From Variovorax sp. N23 (lineage in GTDB: Bacteria > Pseudomonadota > Gammaproteobacteria > Burkholderiales > Burkholderiaceae_C), in NCBI RefSeq assembly GCF_025486315.1, contig NZ_JAOOPY010000009.1, positions 62,001 through 126,000 on the forward strand: a DNA stretch of 64,000 bases. Direction: 5' to 3'. Positions 36,076-45,379 of this stretch are shown here, piece after piece. The position numbers and the translations under genes are program-made. The notes beneath the pieces are model-generated. The model ran no database searches and was not told where the DNA came from. It was given only the letters and a program-made list of their open reading frames with translations. The stretch's first letter is position 1. Every line of letters begins with the position of its first letter.

Positions 36076-36867
36076 TTACAGTGCTGCCCAGCCGCCGTCG
36101 ACGGGCAGGTCGACGCCGGTGATCTGCCTGGAGACCTCGCTCGCCATGAACAGGCAGGCGTTGGCCACGTCGGTGTCGGTCGACACGCGCTTGAGCGCGT
36201 AGTCCGCGGCGTGGCGCGTCATCGCCTCTTCGAGCGTGATGCCCAGCTTCTGCGCCATGTTGGCGCACACCTTCTCGCGGAAGCGCGGGCCGTCGACCAT
36301 GCCGGGCGCCACGTTGTTCACGTTGATGTTGTAGGGGCCGGCCTCGAGCGCGAAGCTCTTGGTGATGCCGCGCAGGCCCCACTTGGAGGCCGAGTAGGCC
36401 GTGCGCCCGGCCCGACCGCGCAGGCCGAAGGTGCCGCCGACGTTCACGATCTTGCCGCTCCTGCGTTCGATCATCGACGGCAGCACGGCGTGGATGGTGT
36501 TGAAGCAGCCGGTCATGTTGAGCTGCACGATCTCGTTGAATTCCTCGGCGGTGGTTTCCCAGCCGGTCTTGCCGATCGGACCGGAGCCGCCGGCCACGTT
36601 CACCAGCACGTCGATGCGGCCGAAGGCCTCGAGGGCGCGCACGGCGAGCGCCTCGGTCTGAAGCGGCTGCGTGAGGTCGCAGGGCACGACGATCACCTCG
36701 ACGCCGAGCACGCGCGCTTCGGTGGCGACCGGTTCGATCGCGGCGGTGTCGCGCCCGGCGAGCACCAGCCTGGCGCCTTCGCGCGCGAAGGCCAGCGTGA
36801 TCGCGGCGCCCATGCCCTTGGCCGGGCCGGTGATCAGCGTCACCTTGTCTTTGAGTTGCAGGTCCAT
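36076..36867 (-). CDS. Short-chain dehydrogenase/reductase
   Basis: 263 residues of the classical SDR fold: a glycine-rich cofactor site TGPAKGMGAAI, NVAGG, the catalytic Tyr-x-x-x-Lys in YSASKWG, the upstream GGTFG region where the catalytic Ser is unusually replaced, and the C-terminal ITGVDLPVDGGWAAL. The canonical Ser lies about 13 residues before the Tyr; here that stretch reads NVGGTFGLRGRAGRTAY, so Ser appears to be Gly or Thr and activity should be tested. It sits ten bases before the dihydroorotase-like gene and may oxidise or reduce a ring intermediate. Confidence 0.85.
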   Translation of the reverse strand: MDLQLKDKVTLITGPAKGMGAAITLAFAREGARLVLAGRDTAAIEPVATEARVLGVEVIVVPCDLTQPLQTEALAVRALEAFGRIDVLVNVAGGSGPIGKTGWETTAEEFNEIVQLNMTGCFNTIHAVLPSMIERRSGKIVNVGGTFGLRGRAGRTAYSASKWGLRGITKSFALEAGPYNINVNNVAPGMVDGPRFREKVCANMAQKLGITLEEAMTRHAADYALKRVSTDTDVANACLFMASEVSRQITGVDLPVDGGWAAL

Positions 36868-36898
36868 GGAAAGTCTCTCGTGTAGCGGGTGTGGGGGA

Positions 36899-37933
36899 TC
36901 AGGGCGCGCTGGTGGTGGAAGGCCGGTCGGCACGCGCCGGCAGGAAGCTGCGGTCGAACACTTCCTTGGTCTCGGGCGCGCGCGGCAACTGGTTGGCCTC
37001 GACGACGATGGCGATGTTCTTCGTCAGGCGGGCGTCATCGACATCGCCCAGGCCGATGCGGGCGATCTCGGGGTGGCTCATGTCGTTCTTGAGCGTGGCG
37101 AGCAGCTTCTCCTTCTCGACCTCGCGCTTCAGCAACGGTTCGCGCTTCATGACGGCGTCCATGCCGGCCTCGGGATTCGCGATGACTTCCTTGACGGCAC
37201 GGTTGAGCGCCTTCACGAAGCCCTGGACTGCCTTCGGGTTCTCCTTGACGAAGCTGCGCGCGAAGAACACGGTGTTGGAGTACAGGTCCATGCCGTGGTC
37301 GCCGTAGCGGATGAAGCGCAGGTCCTTCGCCGGGTCCAGGCCCATGCCCTTGGCGGCGAGGCTCACGGTCGTCACGTAGCCGAAGCCGGCGTCGATCTGG
37401 CCGCGCACCAGCATCTGCTCGCGCAGGTTGGGCGCCATGTTGGTGATGGTCACCTTGCTCGCGTCGATCTTCGCGATCTTGGCGAAGGCCGGGAACAGCT
37501 TCAGCGCGCCGTCGTTGGCCGGGCCGCCGACGGTCTTGCCTTCGAGGTCCTTCGGCGTCTTGATGGGGCTGTCGCTCTTGACCACCAGCGCGAAGGGCGG
37601 CGTGTTGTAGAGCATGTACACGCCCACCGGCGCATCGGCCGGGCGCTTCGACGCCAGGTCGATCAGCGCATTCATGTCGCCGAAGCCGGCCTGGTAGGCA
37701 CCGGCCGCGACCTTCGGGATGGAGGCCGCCGAGCCTTCGCCCTGGTCGATGGTGACGTCCAGGCCTTCGGCCTTGAAGTAGCCCTTGTCCTGCGCCAGGA
37801 AGAACCAGGCCTGCGCGCCTTCGTACTTCCAGTTGAGCACCAGCTTGATCGGCACCTGGGCCGATGCCGTGGTGGCGGCCAGCGCCAGCGCGAGACCGCA
37901 GGCCGACAGCAGGCGGGAGGAAAGGAATGTCAT
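36899..37933 (-). CDS. ABC importer periplasmic binding protein, NMT1/THI5-like (second of two)
   Basis: 344 residues with a signal peptide (cleavage near TTASAQ) and the same start of the mature domain (IKLVLNWKYEGAQAWFFLAQDKGYF) as the protein at 30035-31078. The shared features, including GSAASIPKVAAGAYQAGFGDMNAL, indicate an old duplication inside this operon. It follows the isochorismatase-like gene after three bases. Substrates of this group are small polar heterocycles or anions. Confidence 0.88.
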   Translation of the reverse strand: MTFLSSRLLSACGLALALAATTASAQVPIKLVLNWKYEGAQAWFFLAQDKGYFKAEGLDVTIDQGEGSAASIPKVAAGAYQAGFGDMNALIDLASKRPADAPVGVYMLYNTPPFALVVKSDSPIKTPKDLEGKTVGGPANDGALKLFPAFAKIAKIDASKVTITNMAPNLREQMLVRGQIDAGFGYVTTVSLAAKGMGLDPAKDLRFIRYGDHGMDLYSNTVFFARSFVKENPKAVQGFVKALNRAVKEVIANPEAGMDAVMKREPLLKREVEKEKLLATLKNDMSHPEIARIGLGDVDDARLTKNIAIVVEANQLPRAPETKEVFDRSFLPARADRPSTTSAP

Positions 37934-37936
37934 GGT

Positions 37937-38827
37937 TCAGGACTCCTGGGGTGGGGATGAAGACGAACGGGAACGGGATGGCGACGAAGGCAGCGCGCGC
38001 ATCAGCGACGCCGCGCTCGCCACGAAGCCGTGCAGCAGCTGCACGATGTAGAGCACGCCCTTGCTGACGTAGGCAGGCGACGGTGTGCTGCAGGCGTCCT
38101 GCAGCAGCACACAGTCGTAGCCGAGAAAGGCGCCGTCCTGCAGCGTCGAGAACACGCAGCGGTCGGTGTTGATGCCGGCGAAGAGCAGCGTGGTGATGCC
38201 CTGGTTGCGCAGCACGCTGTCGAGTTCGTTGTCCCAGAAGCCCGAGAGCCGGTGCTTGTGGACCGTGAGGTCGCCGGGCGCGACGGTGAGCTCGTCGATC
38301 ACCTGCGCGCCCCAGCTGCCCTGCACCAGCGACGGGCCGTGGTCGATGGGTGACGCTTCGGCATAGCCCACGCCATCGGCCGTGCGCTTGCCCTTGAACT
38401 GGATGGTGGGCGAGAGGTTCGCCCGATCCGCGCGGATGCCCCAGTTGAGCCACACCAGCGCGCCGCCGGCCTGGCGCCAGGCCGGCAGCAGCGTCTGCAG
38501 CACCGGGATCGGCTTGCGCGCCGCCTTGGTGCCGAGGCCCTTCTGCGCGAACCAGCCCTCGGGGTGGCAGAAGTCGTTCTGCATGTCGACCACGATCAGC
38601 GCCGTGCGTGCGAGGTCGATCTCCACGGGCTGCGGCGCTGCGTCGGCAAGGGTCAACGGTCGCGGCTGGCGCGCCTTGCGCACGAGGCTGACGCGCGGGT
38701 CGCCCTGCTCGCCCTTCAATTGCCATGTGTTGTGCACCGCCGGGCCGAAGGATGCCGCGCTGTCGGGCGTCGTCGGCGCCAACTTGGGGCGTGGGGAGCG
38801 CGAGGGGGCTTTCATGCCGGATGCCAT
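37937..38827 (-). CDS. Isochorismatase-like cysteine hydrolase (first of three)
   Basis: 296 residues with the Asp-Lys-Cys triad of the family: Asp81 in VVDMQNDF, Lys in VHKHRLSGFWDN and Cys in GINTDRCVFST. A roughly 60-residue N-terminal extension and a Ser/Pro-rich tail make it longer than BiuH or RutB. The family includes biuret, ureidoacrylate and N-carbamoyl amide hydrolases. It is the first gene of the left ureide operon, divergent from a LysR gene. ATGs at 38827 and 38815 are both possible. The substrate is probably an amide or ureide produced by the downstream ring-opening enzymes. Confidence 0.8.
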   Translation of the reverse strand: MASGMKAPSRSPRPKLAPTTPDSAASFGPAVHNTWQLKGEQGDPRVSLVRKARQPRPLTLADAAPQPVEIDLARTALIVVDMQNDFCHPEGWFAQKGLGTKAARKPIPVLQTLLPAWRQAGGALVWLNWGIRADRANLSPTIQFKGKRTADGVGYAEASPIDHGPSLVQGSWGAQVIDELTVAPGDLTVHKHRLSGFWDNELDSVLRNQGITTLLFAGINTDRCVFSTLQDGAFLGYDCVLLQDACSTPSPAYVSKGVLYIVQLLHGFVASAASLMRALPSSPSRSRSSSSPPQES

Positions 38828-38857
38828 GCACCCGACGTGCCAGATAGCGCGCCGCTT

Positions 38858-38897
38858 TGACGCTTTATCGCGTCATGACCGTTGCCGAAAGGGCAAC
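38858..38897. promoter_or_regulatory. Two perfect inverted repeats in the LysR/isochorismatase divergent region
   Basis: TGACGC-TTTATC-GCGTCA (38858-38875) and GTTGCC-GAAAG-GGCAAC (38881-38897) lie side by side in the 106-base gap between the divergent genes. Two dyads, one centred and one nearer the regulator gene, are what LysR regulators usually bind (recognition and activation sites). The right dyad ends 36 bases before the LysR ATG, suggesting autoregulation. Confidence 0.55.
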
Positions 38898-38933
38898 ATT
38901 ACGCGCGGCACGATCGTTGCAATATCCGTCCGC

Positions 38934-39827
38934 ATGAACCATCTGCGCCTGCTGCGCTACGTCGACGAAGTGGCCCGCATCGGCTCGATCCGCCAGGCGG
39001 CCGAACGGCTGCATGTGGCGCCCTCGGCGGTCAACCGCCGCATCCAGGACATCGAGGAAGAACTCGGCACGCCGATCTTCGAGCGCCTGCCGCGCGGCAT
39101 GCGCCTGACCGCGGCGGGTGAGCTGTTCGTGCGCTACATCCGCGACCGCGGCGCCGAGCTCGACCGGGTGCGCTCCGAGATCGAGGAGCTGCAGAGCCTG
39201 CGCCGCGGTCGCGTCCGGCTGGTGGCCAGCCAGGCGCTGGCGCCGCGCTTCCTGCCCGCGGCCATCGCGGCGTTCCGCAAGACCCATCCGCTGGTGGCGT
39301 TCGAGGCACGCATCGGCGACCACGTGCAGGCGGCCGACGCGCTGCGCAACCTGGAGACCGAACTCGCGCTGGTCTTCAACCTGGCGCCCGAATCCGACAT
39401 CGAACGCATCGATGTGGTCGAGCAGAAGCTCATGGCCGTCATGCATGCGAAGCACCCGCTGGCGCGCACACCGGGCCTGCGGCTGCGCCAGTGCGTGGAC
39501 TACCCGGTGGTGCTGCCGAACCGCGACACGGGCGGGCGGCAATTGCTGGAGCGCTTTCTCGCGCGCAGCTCGATCCGCTTCCAGCCGATGGTCGAGAGCA
39601 ACAGCTTCGAGTTCCTGCGCGGCTGCCTGGACGACCGCGCGTCGATTTCCTTCCAGATGGCGATCGGCACCGTGCTCAACGAGCCCGACATCGTCGCGCG
39701 CGAGATCGACGACCGCGGCTTTCCGCGCGGCGAACTCGTGCTGGCCAGCCTGCGCGGCCGGCAGCTGCCGGTGATCGCCTATGCCTTCGCGGAGTTCCTG
39801 CGCGAACGGCTCGCGGCGCTCGACTGA
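38934..39827 (+). CDS. LysR-family transcriptional regulator, probable regulator of the left ureide operon
   Basis: 297 residues. The N-terminal winged helix is GSIRQAAERLHVAPSAVNRRIQDIEEELG, and a LysR substrate domain follows with DTGGRQLLERFLARSS. APSAVNRRIQ instead of TQSAVSRQI places it in a less common LysR branch. It is divergent from the isochorismatase-like gene that heads the ureide operon, with two dyads between them, so control of that operon is the natural inference. Its 3' end is 16 bases from the convergent deacylase gene. Confidence 0.88.
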   Translation: MNHLRLLRYVDEVARIGSIRQAAERLHVAPSAVNRRIQDIEEELGTPIFERLPRGMRLTAAGELFVRYIRDRGAELDRVRSEIEELQSLRRGRVRLVASQALAPRFLPAAIAAFRKTHPLVAFEARIGDHVQAADALRNLETELALVFNLAPESDIERIDVVEQKLMAVMHAKHPLARTPGLRLRQCVDYPVVLPNRDTGGRQLLERFLARSSIRFQPMVESNSFEFLRGCLDDRASISFQMAIGTVLNEPDIVAREIDDRGFPRGELVLASLRGRQLPVIAYAFAEFLRERLAALD

Positions 39828-39843
39828 GCGAGCGCGCCGTGCT

Positions 39844-41283
39844 TCATGCCGTCCCGCCGCGGCGCAGCACGCGCCCCGCGTGCACGTCCTGCGTCGCGCC
39901 GTCGCGGCAGGCCAGGCGGCCGTTCACGTACACCGCATCGATGCCGGTGCTGACCTCGGTGGGCAGCGCGTAGGTGGCGCGGTCGGCCACGCGCTGCGCG
40001 TCGAACACCACCACGTCGGCGTGGTGGCCGACCGCCAGCACGCCTCGACCGGCGAGGCCGAAGCGACGCGCGCTCAGGCCGGTCATCTTGTGCACGGCCA
40101 TCTCCAGCGAGAACAGGCGGCGATCGCGCGCGTAATGCCCGAGCACGCGCGGGAAGGTGCCCCACAGGCGCGGATGCGGGCTCACGTCGTGCGCGAGTCC
40201 GTCGGAGCCGACCATGGCCATCGGGTGCGCAAGGATGCGGCTGACGTCGTCTTCGCTCATCGCGAAGTACACCGCGCCGGCCGGCTGCAGCATGTCGGCC
40301 AGTGCCTCCGGCGCCACGCCGCGTGCCTTGGCCAGTGCGAAGAGCGACTGGCCCGCCGCCGACGGGTCGGCCTTCGACCAGGTGACGCGCACGTCGTCGG
40401 ACTGCCGCACGCGCGAGGCCAGCAGGATGGTCGACGACGCGTTGTAGGGGTAGCAGTCGAAGCACACGCCCTGCCCTTGCGACGCATGCTCGATCAGCGC
40501 CAGCGTCTCGGCCGAACGCCCATGGTTGTTGCGACCGATCAGCTTGTGGTGCGACAGCACGGTGTCGATGCCGAGCGTGCGACCGATGTGCAGCGCCTCG
40601 CGCAAGGCCGTGTCGATGGCGTCGCCCTCGTCGCGGATGTGCATGGTGACGAGGCCGCCGGCCGCGGTCAGCGGTGCGCCGACAGCGATGACTTCCTCCG
40701 CCGTCGCCGCGGTCGCCGTCGGGTAGTAGAGGCCGGTGGACAGGCCGAGCGCCCCCGCCGCCATCGCCTCGGCCAGATCGGCCGCCATGGCCTGCGCCTC
40801 GTCGGGCGTCGCCGCGCGGTCCAGGCGCGCCATGCGGCGCACGCGCAGCGTCGAATGGCCGACCAGGCAGGCCGCGTTCACGGCGGGGCCCGATTGCTCC
40901 AGCGCATCGAGGTAATCGCCGAAGCGGTCGTAGCGCCAGACGTCGTCGCCCAGCAGGTCGAGCGGCGCGGGTGGCGGCGTTGCCCTGCGCAGCGGCGCGA
41001 GGCTGATGCCGCAATTGCCGGTGACCACCGTGGTCACGCCCTGCGACAGCTTGGGATGCGCGCCGACGGGCGCGTCGAGCAGCAGGCGGTCGTCGTGCGT
41101 ATGCACGTCGATGAAGCCCGGCGCGACGATGCGCGCGCGCGCGTCGAAGCGCGCGTGGGCGGGCACGTCGGCCAGGTCGCCGATGCGCGCGATGCGGCCC
41201 GCGAGAATCCCGAGGTCGGCGCGCACGCGTGGCGCGCCGGTGCCGTCGATGACCGTGCCGCCTTCGATGATCAGGTCGAACAT
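39844..41283 (-). CDS. N-acyl-D-amino-acid deacylase (D-aminoacylase)-type amidohydrolase
   Basis: 479 residues. FIDVHTHDDRLL carries the first metal histidines, QGVTTVVTGNCGISLAPL is the family's conserved Cys-containing loop, and HHKLIGRNNHGRS and GSDGLAHDVSPHPRLWG bear later ligands. This combination is typical of D-aminoacylases, which free D-amino acids from N-acyl forms. It is followed after seven bases by a Bug-type receptor gene. Together with the LysR at 42468 the pair looks like a small separate catabolic unit inserted between the two ureide operons. Confidence 0.88.
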   Translation of the reverse strand: MFDLIIEGGTVIDGTGAPRVRADLGILAGRIARIGDLADVPAHARFDARARIVAPGFIDVHTHDDRLLLDAPVGAHPKLSQGVTTVVTGNCGISLAPLRRATPPPAPLDLLGDDVWRYDRFGDYLDALEQSGPAVNAACLVGHSTLRVRRMARLDRAATPDEAQAMAADLAEAMAAGALGLSTGLYYPTATAATAEEVIAVGAPLTAAGGLVTMHIRDEGDAIDTALREALHIGRTLGIDTVLSHHKLIGRNNHGRSAETLALIEHASQGQGVCFDCYPYNASSTILLASRVRQSDDVRVTWSKADPSAAGQSLFALAKARGVAPEALADMLQPAGAVYFAMSEDDVSRILAHPMAMVGSDGLAHDVSPHPRLWGTFPRVLGHYARDRRLFSLEMAVHKMTGLSARRFGLAGRGVLAVGHHADVVVFDAQRVADRATYALPTEVSTGIDAVYVNGRLACRDGATQDVHAGRVLRRGGTA

Positions 41284-41290
41284 GCGGCGC

Positions 41291-42274
41291 TCAATCGACC
41301 TGCGCGCCGGAGCGCTTCACCACGTCGGCCCACATCGGCGTTTCGCGGCGCGCGCGTTCCGACAGGCGCTCCGGCGGGCCGATGGTCGTCTCGAAGCCGA
41401 GCGCGGCGTACTTTTCCTGCATGGCCGGCATCGCCAGCACGGCGTTGATGGCCGTATTGATCTGCTGGACGATGGCCGACGGCGTGCCCACCGGCGCCAC
41501 GATGCCGCCCCAGGCCACCACGTCGTAGCCGGGCAGGCCGGATTCGGCGACCGTGGGGATGGCCGGGAACAGCGGGCTGCGCGTCGCGCCCGTCACCGCC
41601 AGCACCCGCAAGCGGCCGGCCCGGATGTGCGGTGCGATCGAGCTCAGGTTGTCGAACATCAGGTCGACCTGCCCGCCCATCAGGTCCTGGATCGCCTGCG
41701 GGCTGCCGCGGTACGGGATGTGCACGATGGCCGTGCCGGTCAGGCTCTTGAACAGCTCGCCGCTCAGGTGGCCGGTGGTGCCGCTGCCGGCCGAGCCCAT
41801 GCTGAGCGCGCCGGGCTTCGACTTCGCGAGCGCGATCAGCTCCTTCATGGAATTGACCGGCAGGTCCTTGCGCACCACCAGGGCGTTCTGCACGTAGCCG
41901 AGTAGCGCGACGGGCGCCAACTGCTTGTCGGGGTCGTAGGGCAGCTTGCTGAACAGCGCCTTGTTGATGGCGAGCGTGACGACGTTGGCATAGCCCAGGG
42001 TGTAGCCGTCGGCCGCGGCGCGCACGACATCGTTCATGCCGATGTTGCCGCTGGCGCCGGGCTTGTTGTCGATCACGAAGGACTGGTTCAGCGCGCGGCC
42101 CAGCTCCGGCGTCAGCACGCGGCAGATGGCATCGGGCGAACCGCCCGCGGCGGACGGCACCACGAGGCGGATCGGCCGGTCGGGCCAGGTGGCGCGGGCC
42201 AGCAGGGGTGCGGTCAGGACGGCCGCCGACCCCAGTTGGAGCAGGGTGCGGCGCGAGGGGCGGTACGAGGTCAT
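41291..42274 (-). CDS. Bug/TctC-family periplasmic receptor
   Basis: 327 residues. A twin-arginine-like start (RRTLLQLGSAAVLTAPLLA) is followed by the mature Bug fold, with WPDRPIRLVVPSAAGGSPD at its start and the ligand-loop sequence GSAGSGTTGHLSGELFK. Such receptors bind carboxylates or amides for tripartite tricarboxylate transporters or act as orphan sensors. No membrane subunits are near, as is common in Burkholderiales. It is linked to the D-aminoacylase gene by seven bases. Confidence 0.9.
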   Translation of the reverse strand: MTSYRPSRRTLLQLGSAAVLTAPLLARATWPDRPIRLVVPSAAGGSPDAICRVLTPELGRALNQSFVIDNKPGASGNIGMNDVVRAAADGYTLGYANVVTLAINKALFSKLPYDPDKQLAPVALLGYVQNALVVRKDLPVNSMKELIALAKSKPGALSMGSAGSGTTGHLSGELFKSLTGTAIVHIPYRGSPQAIQDLMGGQVDLMFDNLSSIAPHIRAGRLRVLAVTGATRSPLFPAIPTVAESGLPGYDVVAWGGIVAPVGTPSAIVQQINTAINAVLAMPAMQEKYAALGFETTIGPPERLSERARRETPMWADVVKRSGAQVD

Positions 42275-42467
42275 CTGTTCACGCTTTCATCGGTGCAAAC
42301 ACGGAGGGAAATCCCGGGAAACGGCGCGAATGATCCGTGGGGCCGCGCACGCCGACAAACCACGTTTTCTGCGTCTGGCATGCACTGTGCTCATGCCTCA
42401 TTGCGGCGCATCCGCATGAAATCTCGCTTTCCGCGCACCGAACGTGTGCTTTCCTCATGAACCGACC

Positions 42468-43385
42468 ATGTTCCGTGCACCCTCCACCATGTCCCTGCTG
42501 TGCCTCGAGGCCAGCGCCCGGCTGCGCTCCTTCACGGCGGCGGCGCACGAACTGCACCTGACGCAGGGCGCCGTGAGCCGGCAGCTGCAGTCGCTGGAAG
42601 ACCGGCTGGGCGTCAAGCTCTTCACGCGGCGGCGCGAAGCGCTGGCGCTGACCGATGCCGGGCGCTACTACCTGGGCGAGATCGCACCGCTGTTGCAGCG
42701 GCTCGAGCGCGCGACCGTCAACGTCATGGCGCTGAAGGGCCACGGCGGTGCGCTGTCGCTGTCGGTCGGCGCCTCGGTGGGCACCTACTGGCTCATCCCG
42801 CGCCTGCCCGCCTTCACGCGGGCGCATGGCGAGATCACCTTGAACCTCGGCACGCGCGTGGGGCCGGTGGACTTCGGCACGACACCGGTCGACGCGTCGC
42901 TCGAATTCAGCGACGGCCAGCGGCCGGGCCTGCGCAGCGATTTCGTGGTGCCACTGGTGCTGTCACCCTACGCGGCACCGTCGTGGACGGCGGTGCATGG
43001 CGATGCGGTGACGGCAGAAACGCCGCGCGCGTCGCTCATCCATCACCAGACACTGCCGGGTGCGTGGGAGGAATGGTTCCGGCGCGAAGGCATCGCCGGC
43101 GAAGCGGGCCGCGAGGGGCCGCGCTACGAGATCATGTCGATGGCGCTCAACGCCTCGGTCGCCGGCATGGGCGTGGCGCTGCTGCCGCCCTACATGGGCG
43201 ACGACATGGTGGAGGCGGGGCGGCTGCAACGCCTGTCGACGCGCAGCTGGCGCTACAGCAAGGGCTACTACCTCGTGTACCCGGAAGGGGCCGCGCAGAT
43301 GAAGGCGCTGCAGATCTTCCGGGCCTGGCTGCTCGCGCAGGTGGGCGAGTCGCCCGGGCGGGCGGATGCCCCGCCGCCCGCATGA
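42468..43385 (+). CDS. LysR-family transcriptional regulator (GcvA-like)
   Basis: 305 residues with the helix-turn-helix RSFTAAAHELHLTQGAVSRQLQ and the GcvA-type C-terminal stretch SKGYYLVYPEGAAQMKALQIFRAW. It resembles the regulator at 11418-12335. The ATG at 42468 is preferred, because the in-frame codon at 42444 gives an unlikely Cys/Pro lead. It is divergent from the receptor/D-aminoacylase genes with 193 bases between, so these are its probable targets. It ends 18 bases from the convergent porin gene. Confidence 0.86.
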   Translation: MFRAPSTMSLLCLEASARLRSFTAAAHELHLTQGAVSRQLQSLEDRLGVKLFTRRREALALTDAGRYYLGEIAPLLQRLERATVNVMALKGHGGALSLSVGASVGTYWLIPRLPAFTRAHGEITLNLGTRVGPVDFGTTPVDASLEFSDGQRPGLRSDFVVPLVLSPYAAPSWTAVHGDAVTAETPRASLIHHQTLPGAWEEWFRREGIAGEAGREGPRYEIMSMALNASVAGMGVALLPPYMGDDMVEAGRLQRLSTRSWRYSKGYYLVYPEGAAQMKALQIFRAWLLAQVGESPGRADAPPPA

Positions 43386-43403
43386 CCCGCCGCGCTGCCG
43401 CGA

Positions 43404-44471
43404 TCAGAAGCTGTGGCGAACGCCGAACTCGTAGCCCGTCACGTTGCGGCCCGCCGCGATGGTCGGGCTGGCCAGCGAGGACGACGACACGGTGAGGCCG
43501 CGGTTGGCGCGGTCGTCGTTGTCGACCCGTGCGACCGTCGCGTAGAGCTGCGTGCGCTTGGACAGGTTGTAGCCGTAGCCCAGCGCGAAGCGGTTGGAGT
43601 CCGCATCCGAGATGTCCTTGCGCTTGTACATGCTGTAGGCCGCACGGATTTCGCCGACGCCCACGGGCACGGTCGCACCGACCTCGTACAGCTCGACCTT
43701 GCGGCCGTTGCCGCGCTCGGTGGCGATCAGCACCATCGGCTTGACGAAGCCGAAGTTGTACGACGCGCCGATGTTGGTGGCGCGGTAGTCGACATCGGCC
43801 GTCGTGGTGCCGCCGCGCACCTGGCCATAGCCCAGCGCCACGTTCAGCGCGCCGGCGGCGTAACCGATGCGGAAGCCCGCGCTGTCGCGCAGCGACTCGT
43901 TGGTGATGGCTGGGGTGTCGACCTGCTCGCCGAAGGCGTACTGCACCTGGCCGTAGAAGCCGCCGAGCTTGGCCGGCAGCAGGTAGTTGATGCCGTTGCT
44001 CGCGCGCTTGGGGCCGCTGCCTTCGGCCGTGCCGACGGCCCCGCTGGCGCTGCCGACGAGGTTGGAGCCGTTCACGCCGCCGACGCCGGTATCGCCGAAG
44101 GGGTCGAAGGTCTCGATGTTCAGGTACGCGGGCACCTTGTCGCGGCCCAGGCGCAGTTCGCCGAAGGTGTTGCTCGACAGGCTCACGGTGGAGCGGCGCT
44201 CGAAGGCATAGCCGCTGCTGTTGCCGTTATCGACGGCGAGGCCGCCCTCGAGCCAGAAACCGGCCGCGAGACCGCCGCCGAGGTCTTCCGTGCCGCGGAA
44301 GCCCAGGCGGCTGCTGGACAGACCGCCGTTGGAGAGGCCGGTCACCTTGCTGCTGCCGCTGGAGATGTGGGCCACGGACGTATCGAGCACACCGAAGAGG
44401 GTGACGGTGGACTGGGCGAATGCGCCCGCGGCGGCGGTCAGTGCCGCAACGGCGATGAGGGTCTTTTTCAT
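43404..44471 (-). CDS. Outer-membrane general porin (Burkholderiales type)
   Basis: 355 residues. Signal peptide MKKTLIAVAALTAAAGAFAQ is followed by STVTLFGVLDTSVAHIS, the usual first strand of the trimeric Gram-negative porins of this order. Alternating beta strands follow, with the C-terminal GYEFGVRHSF ending in Phe for outer-membrane insertion. The ATG at 44471 fits the signal peptide. Placed between two catabolic units, it may be induced with them, but the gene has its own 166-base upstream gap. Confidence 0.93.
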   Translation of the reverse strand: MKKTLIAVAALTAAAGAFAQSTVTLFGVLDTSVAHISSGSSKVTGLSNGGLSSSRLGFRGTEDLGGGLAAGFWLEGGLAVDNGNSSGYAFERRSTVSLSSNTFGELRLGRDKVPAYLNIETFDPFGDTGVGGVNGSNLVGSASGAVGTAEGSGPKRASNGINYLLPAKLGGFYGQVQYAFGEQVDTPAITNESLRDSAGFRIGYAAGALNVALGYGQVRGGTTTADVDYRATNIGASYNFGFVKPMVLIATERGNGRKVELYEVGATVPVGVGEIRAAYSMYKRKDISDADSNRFALGYGYNLSKRTQLYATVARVDNDDRANRGLTVSSSSLASPTIAAGRNVTGYEFGVRHSF

Positions 44472-44637
44472 GGAGAGGATCTCTTCGAGGATGAGGGATC
44501 GCCGACGCGACGAGGGCACATGGCCCATCGCTGGCCGGCGGGCTCCGCGTCATGCGGGGCGCCGTCGCCCATTAGAAAAACACTCTGTGACACCCCCAGG
44601 AAGCCCGCACTTTCCCGTGGGTGATTGCCGGCTGCGG

Positions 44638-45369
44638 TTACCGGCTGCTGACTTGTCCGCTACGACGCGCGAGGTGCACTTGGTGCAGCGTGATCTTGCG
44701 CACCTCGGCCTGACTGGTCTCGATGTGCGCGCGCAGCAGCATCGCGGCTTGGTCGCCACGATTGGCGCGCACGGCTTTCAATATCTTGGCGTGCTCGTCG
44801 TAGGTCGCGTCGATGCGCGGCTGCTTGGTGAAGTCGAGCCGGCGGATGATGCGGATGCGGTCGGTCACGTCGCGGTGCACGCGGGCCATCTCGGCATTGC
44901 CGGCCGCGGCCACCAAGGCGCAGTGAAAGTCCTCGTCCCACAGGCCGACCTGCACCGTGTCGCTGCTGCGCTGCGCGGCCGGCACGAGCCAGATGCCAGC
45001 AAGTGCGTCGAGCATGCCGCGGTCGACGTGGCGGTCGGTTTCGCAGAGGCGGTGCACGGCCGTCGTCTCCAGGATCATGCGCAGGTCATAGAACTGCTCG
45101 AACTGGTCGAAGTCGAAGGGCAACACACGCCAGCCGCTGCGAAACAGCACTTCGACGAAGCCTTCCTGCTGCAGCCGGAACAGCGCTTGGCGCACCGGCG
45201 TGCGCGAGACGCCGAGGCGCTCGCTGATCTCGTTCTCGGTGAAGCGGTCGCCGGGGACGAGCTTGAATTCGGAGATGTCGCGCTTGAGCTGCGCATAGAC
45301 CTCGTCGGCACGCGTGCGAAACACGGCAACGTCGGGTTCGGGGGTAAAGGTGGGAGCGAGAGCGGACAC
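44638..45369 (-). CDS. GntR-family regulator, FCD (FadR) subfamily
   Basis: 243 residues starting at a GTG. The winged helix is TENEISERLGVSRTPVRQALFRLQQEGF. The FCD effector domain holds the metal-binding pattern (Asp/His in DEDFHCALV, then His in YDEHAKILKAV and LRAHIE). FCD regulators usually repress and release DNA on binding a small carboxylate or similar ligand. It is the last gene of the right ureide operon, ten bases after a BiuH-like gene. The dyad TCTTG-N4-CAAGA, typical of this subfamily, occurs before both the BMP receptor gene and atzF, so it is the probable regulator. Confidence 0.9.
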   Translation of the reverse strand: MSALAPTFTPEPDVAVFRTRADEVYAQLKRDISEFKLVPGDRFTENEISERLGVSRTPVRQALFRLQQEGFVEVLFRSGWRVLPFDFDQFEQFYDLRMILETTAVHRLCETDRHVDRGMLDALAGIWLVPAAQRSSDTVQVGLWDEDFHCALVAAAGNAEMARVHRDVTDRIRIIRRLDFTKQPRIDATYDEHAKILKAVRANRGDQAAMLLRAHIETSQAEVRKITLHQVHLARRSGQVSSR

Positions 45370-45379
45370 GGGGTCGATG

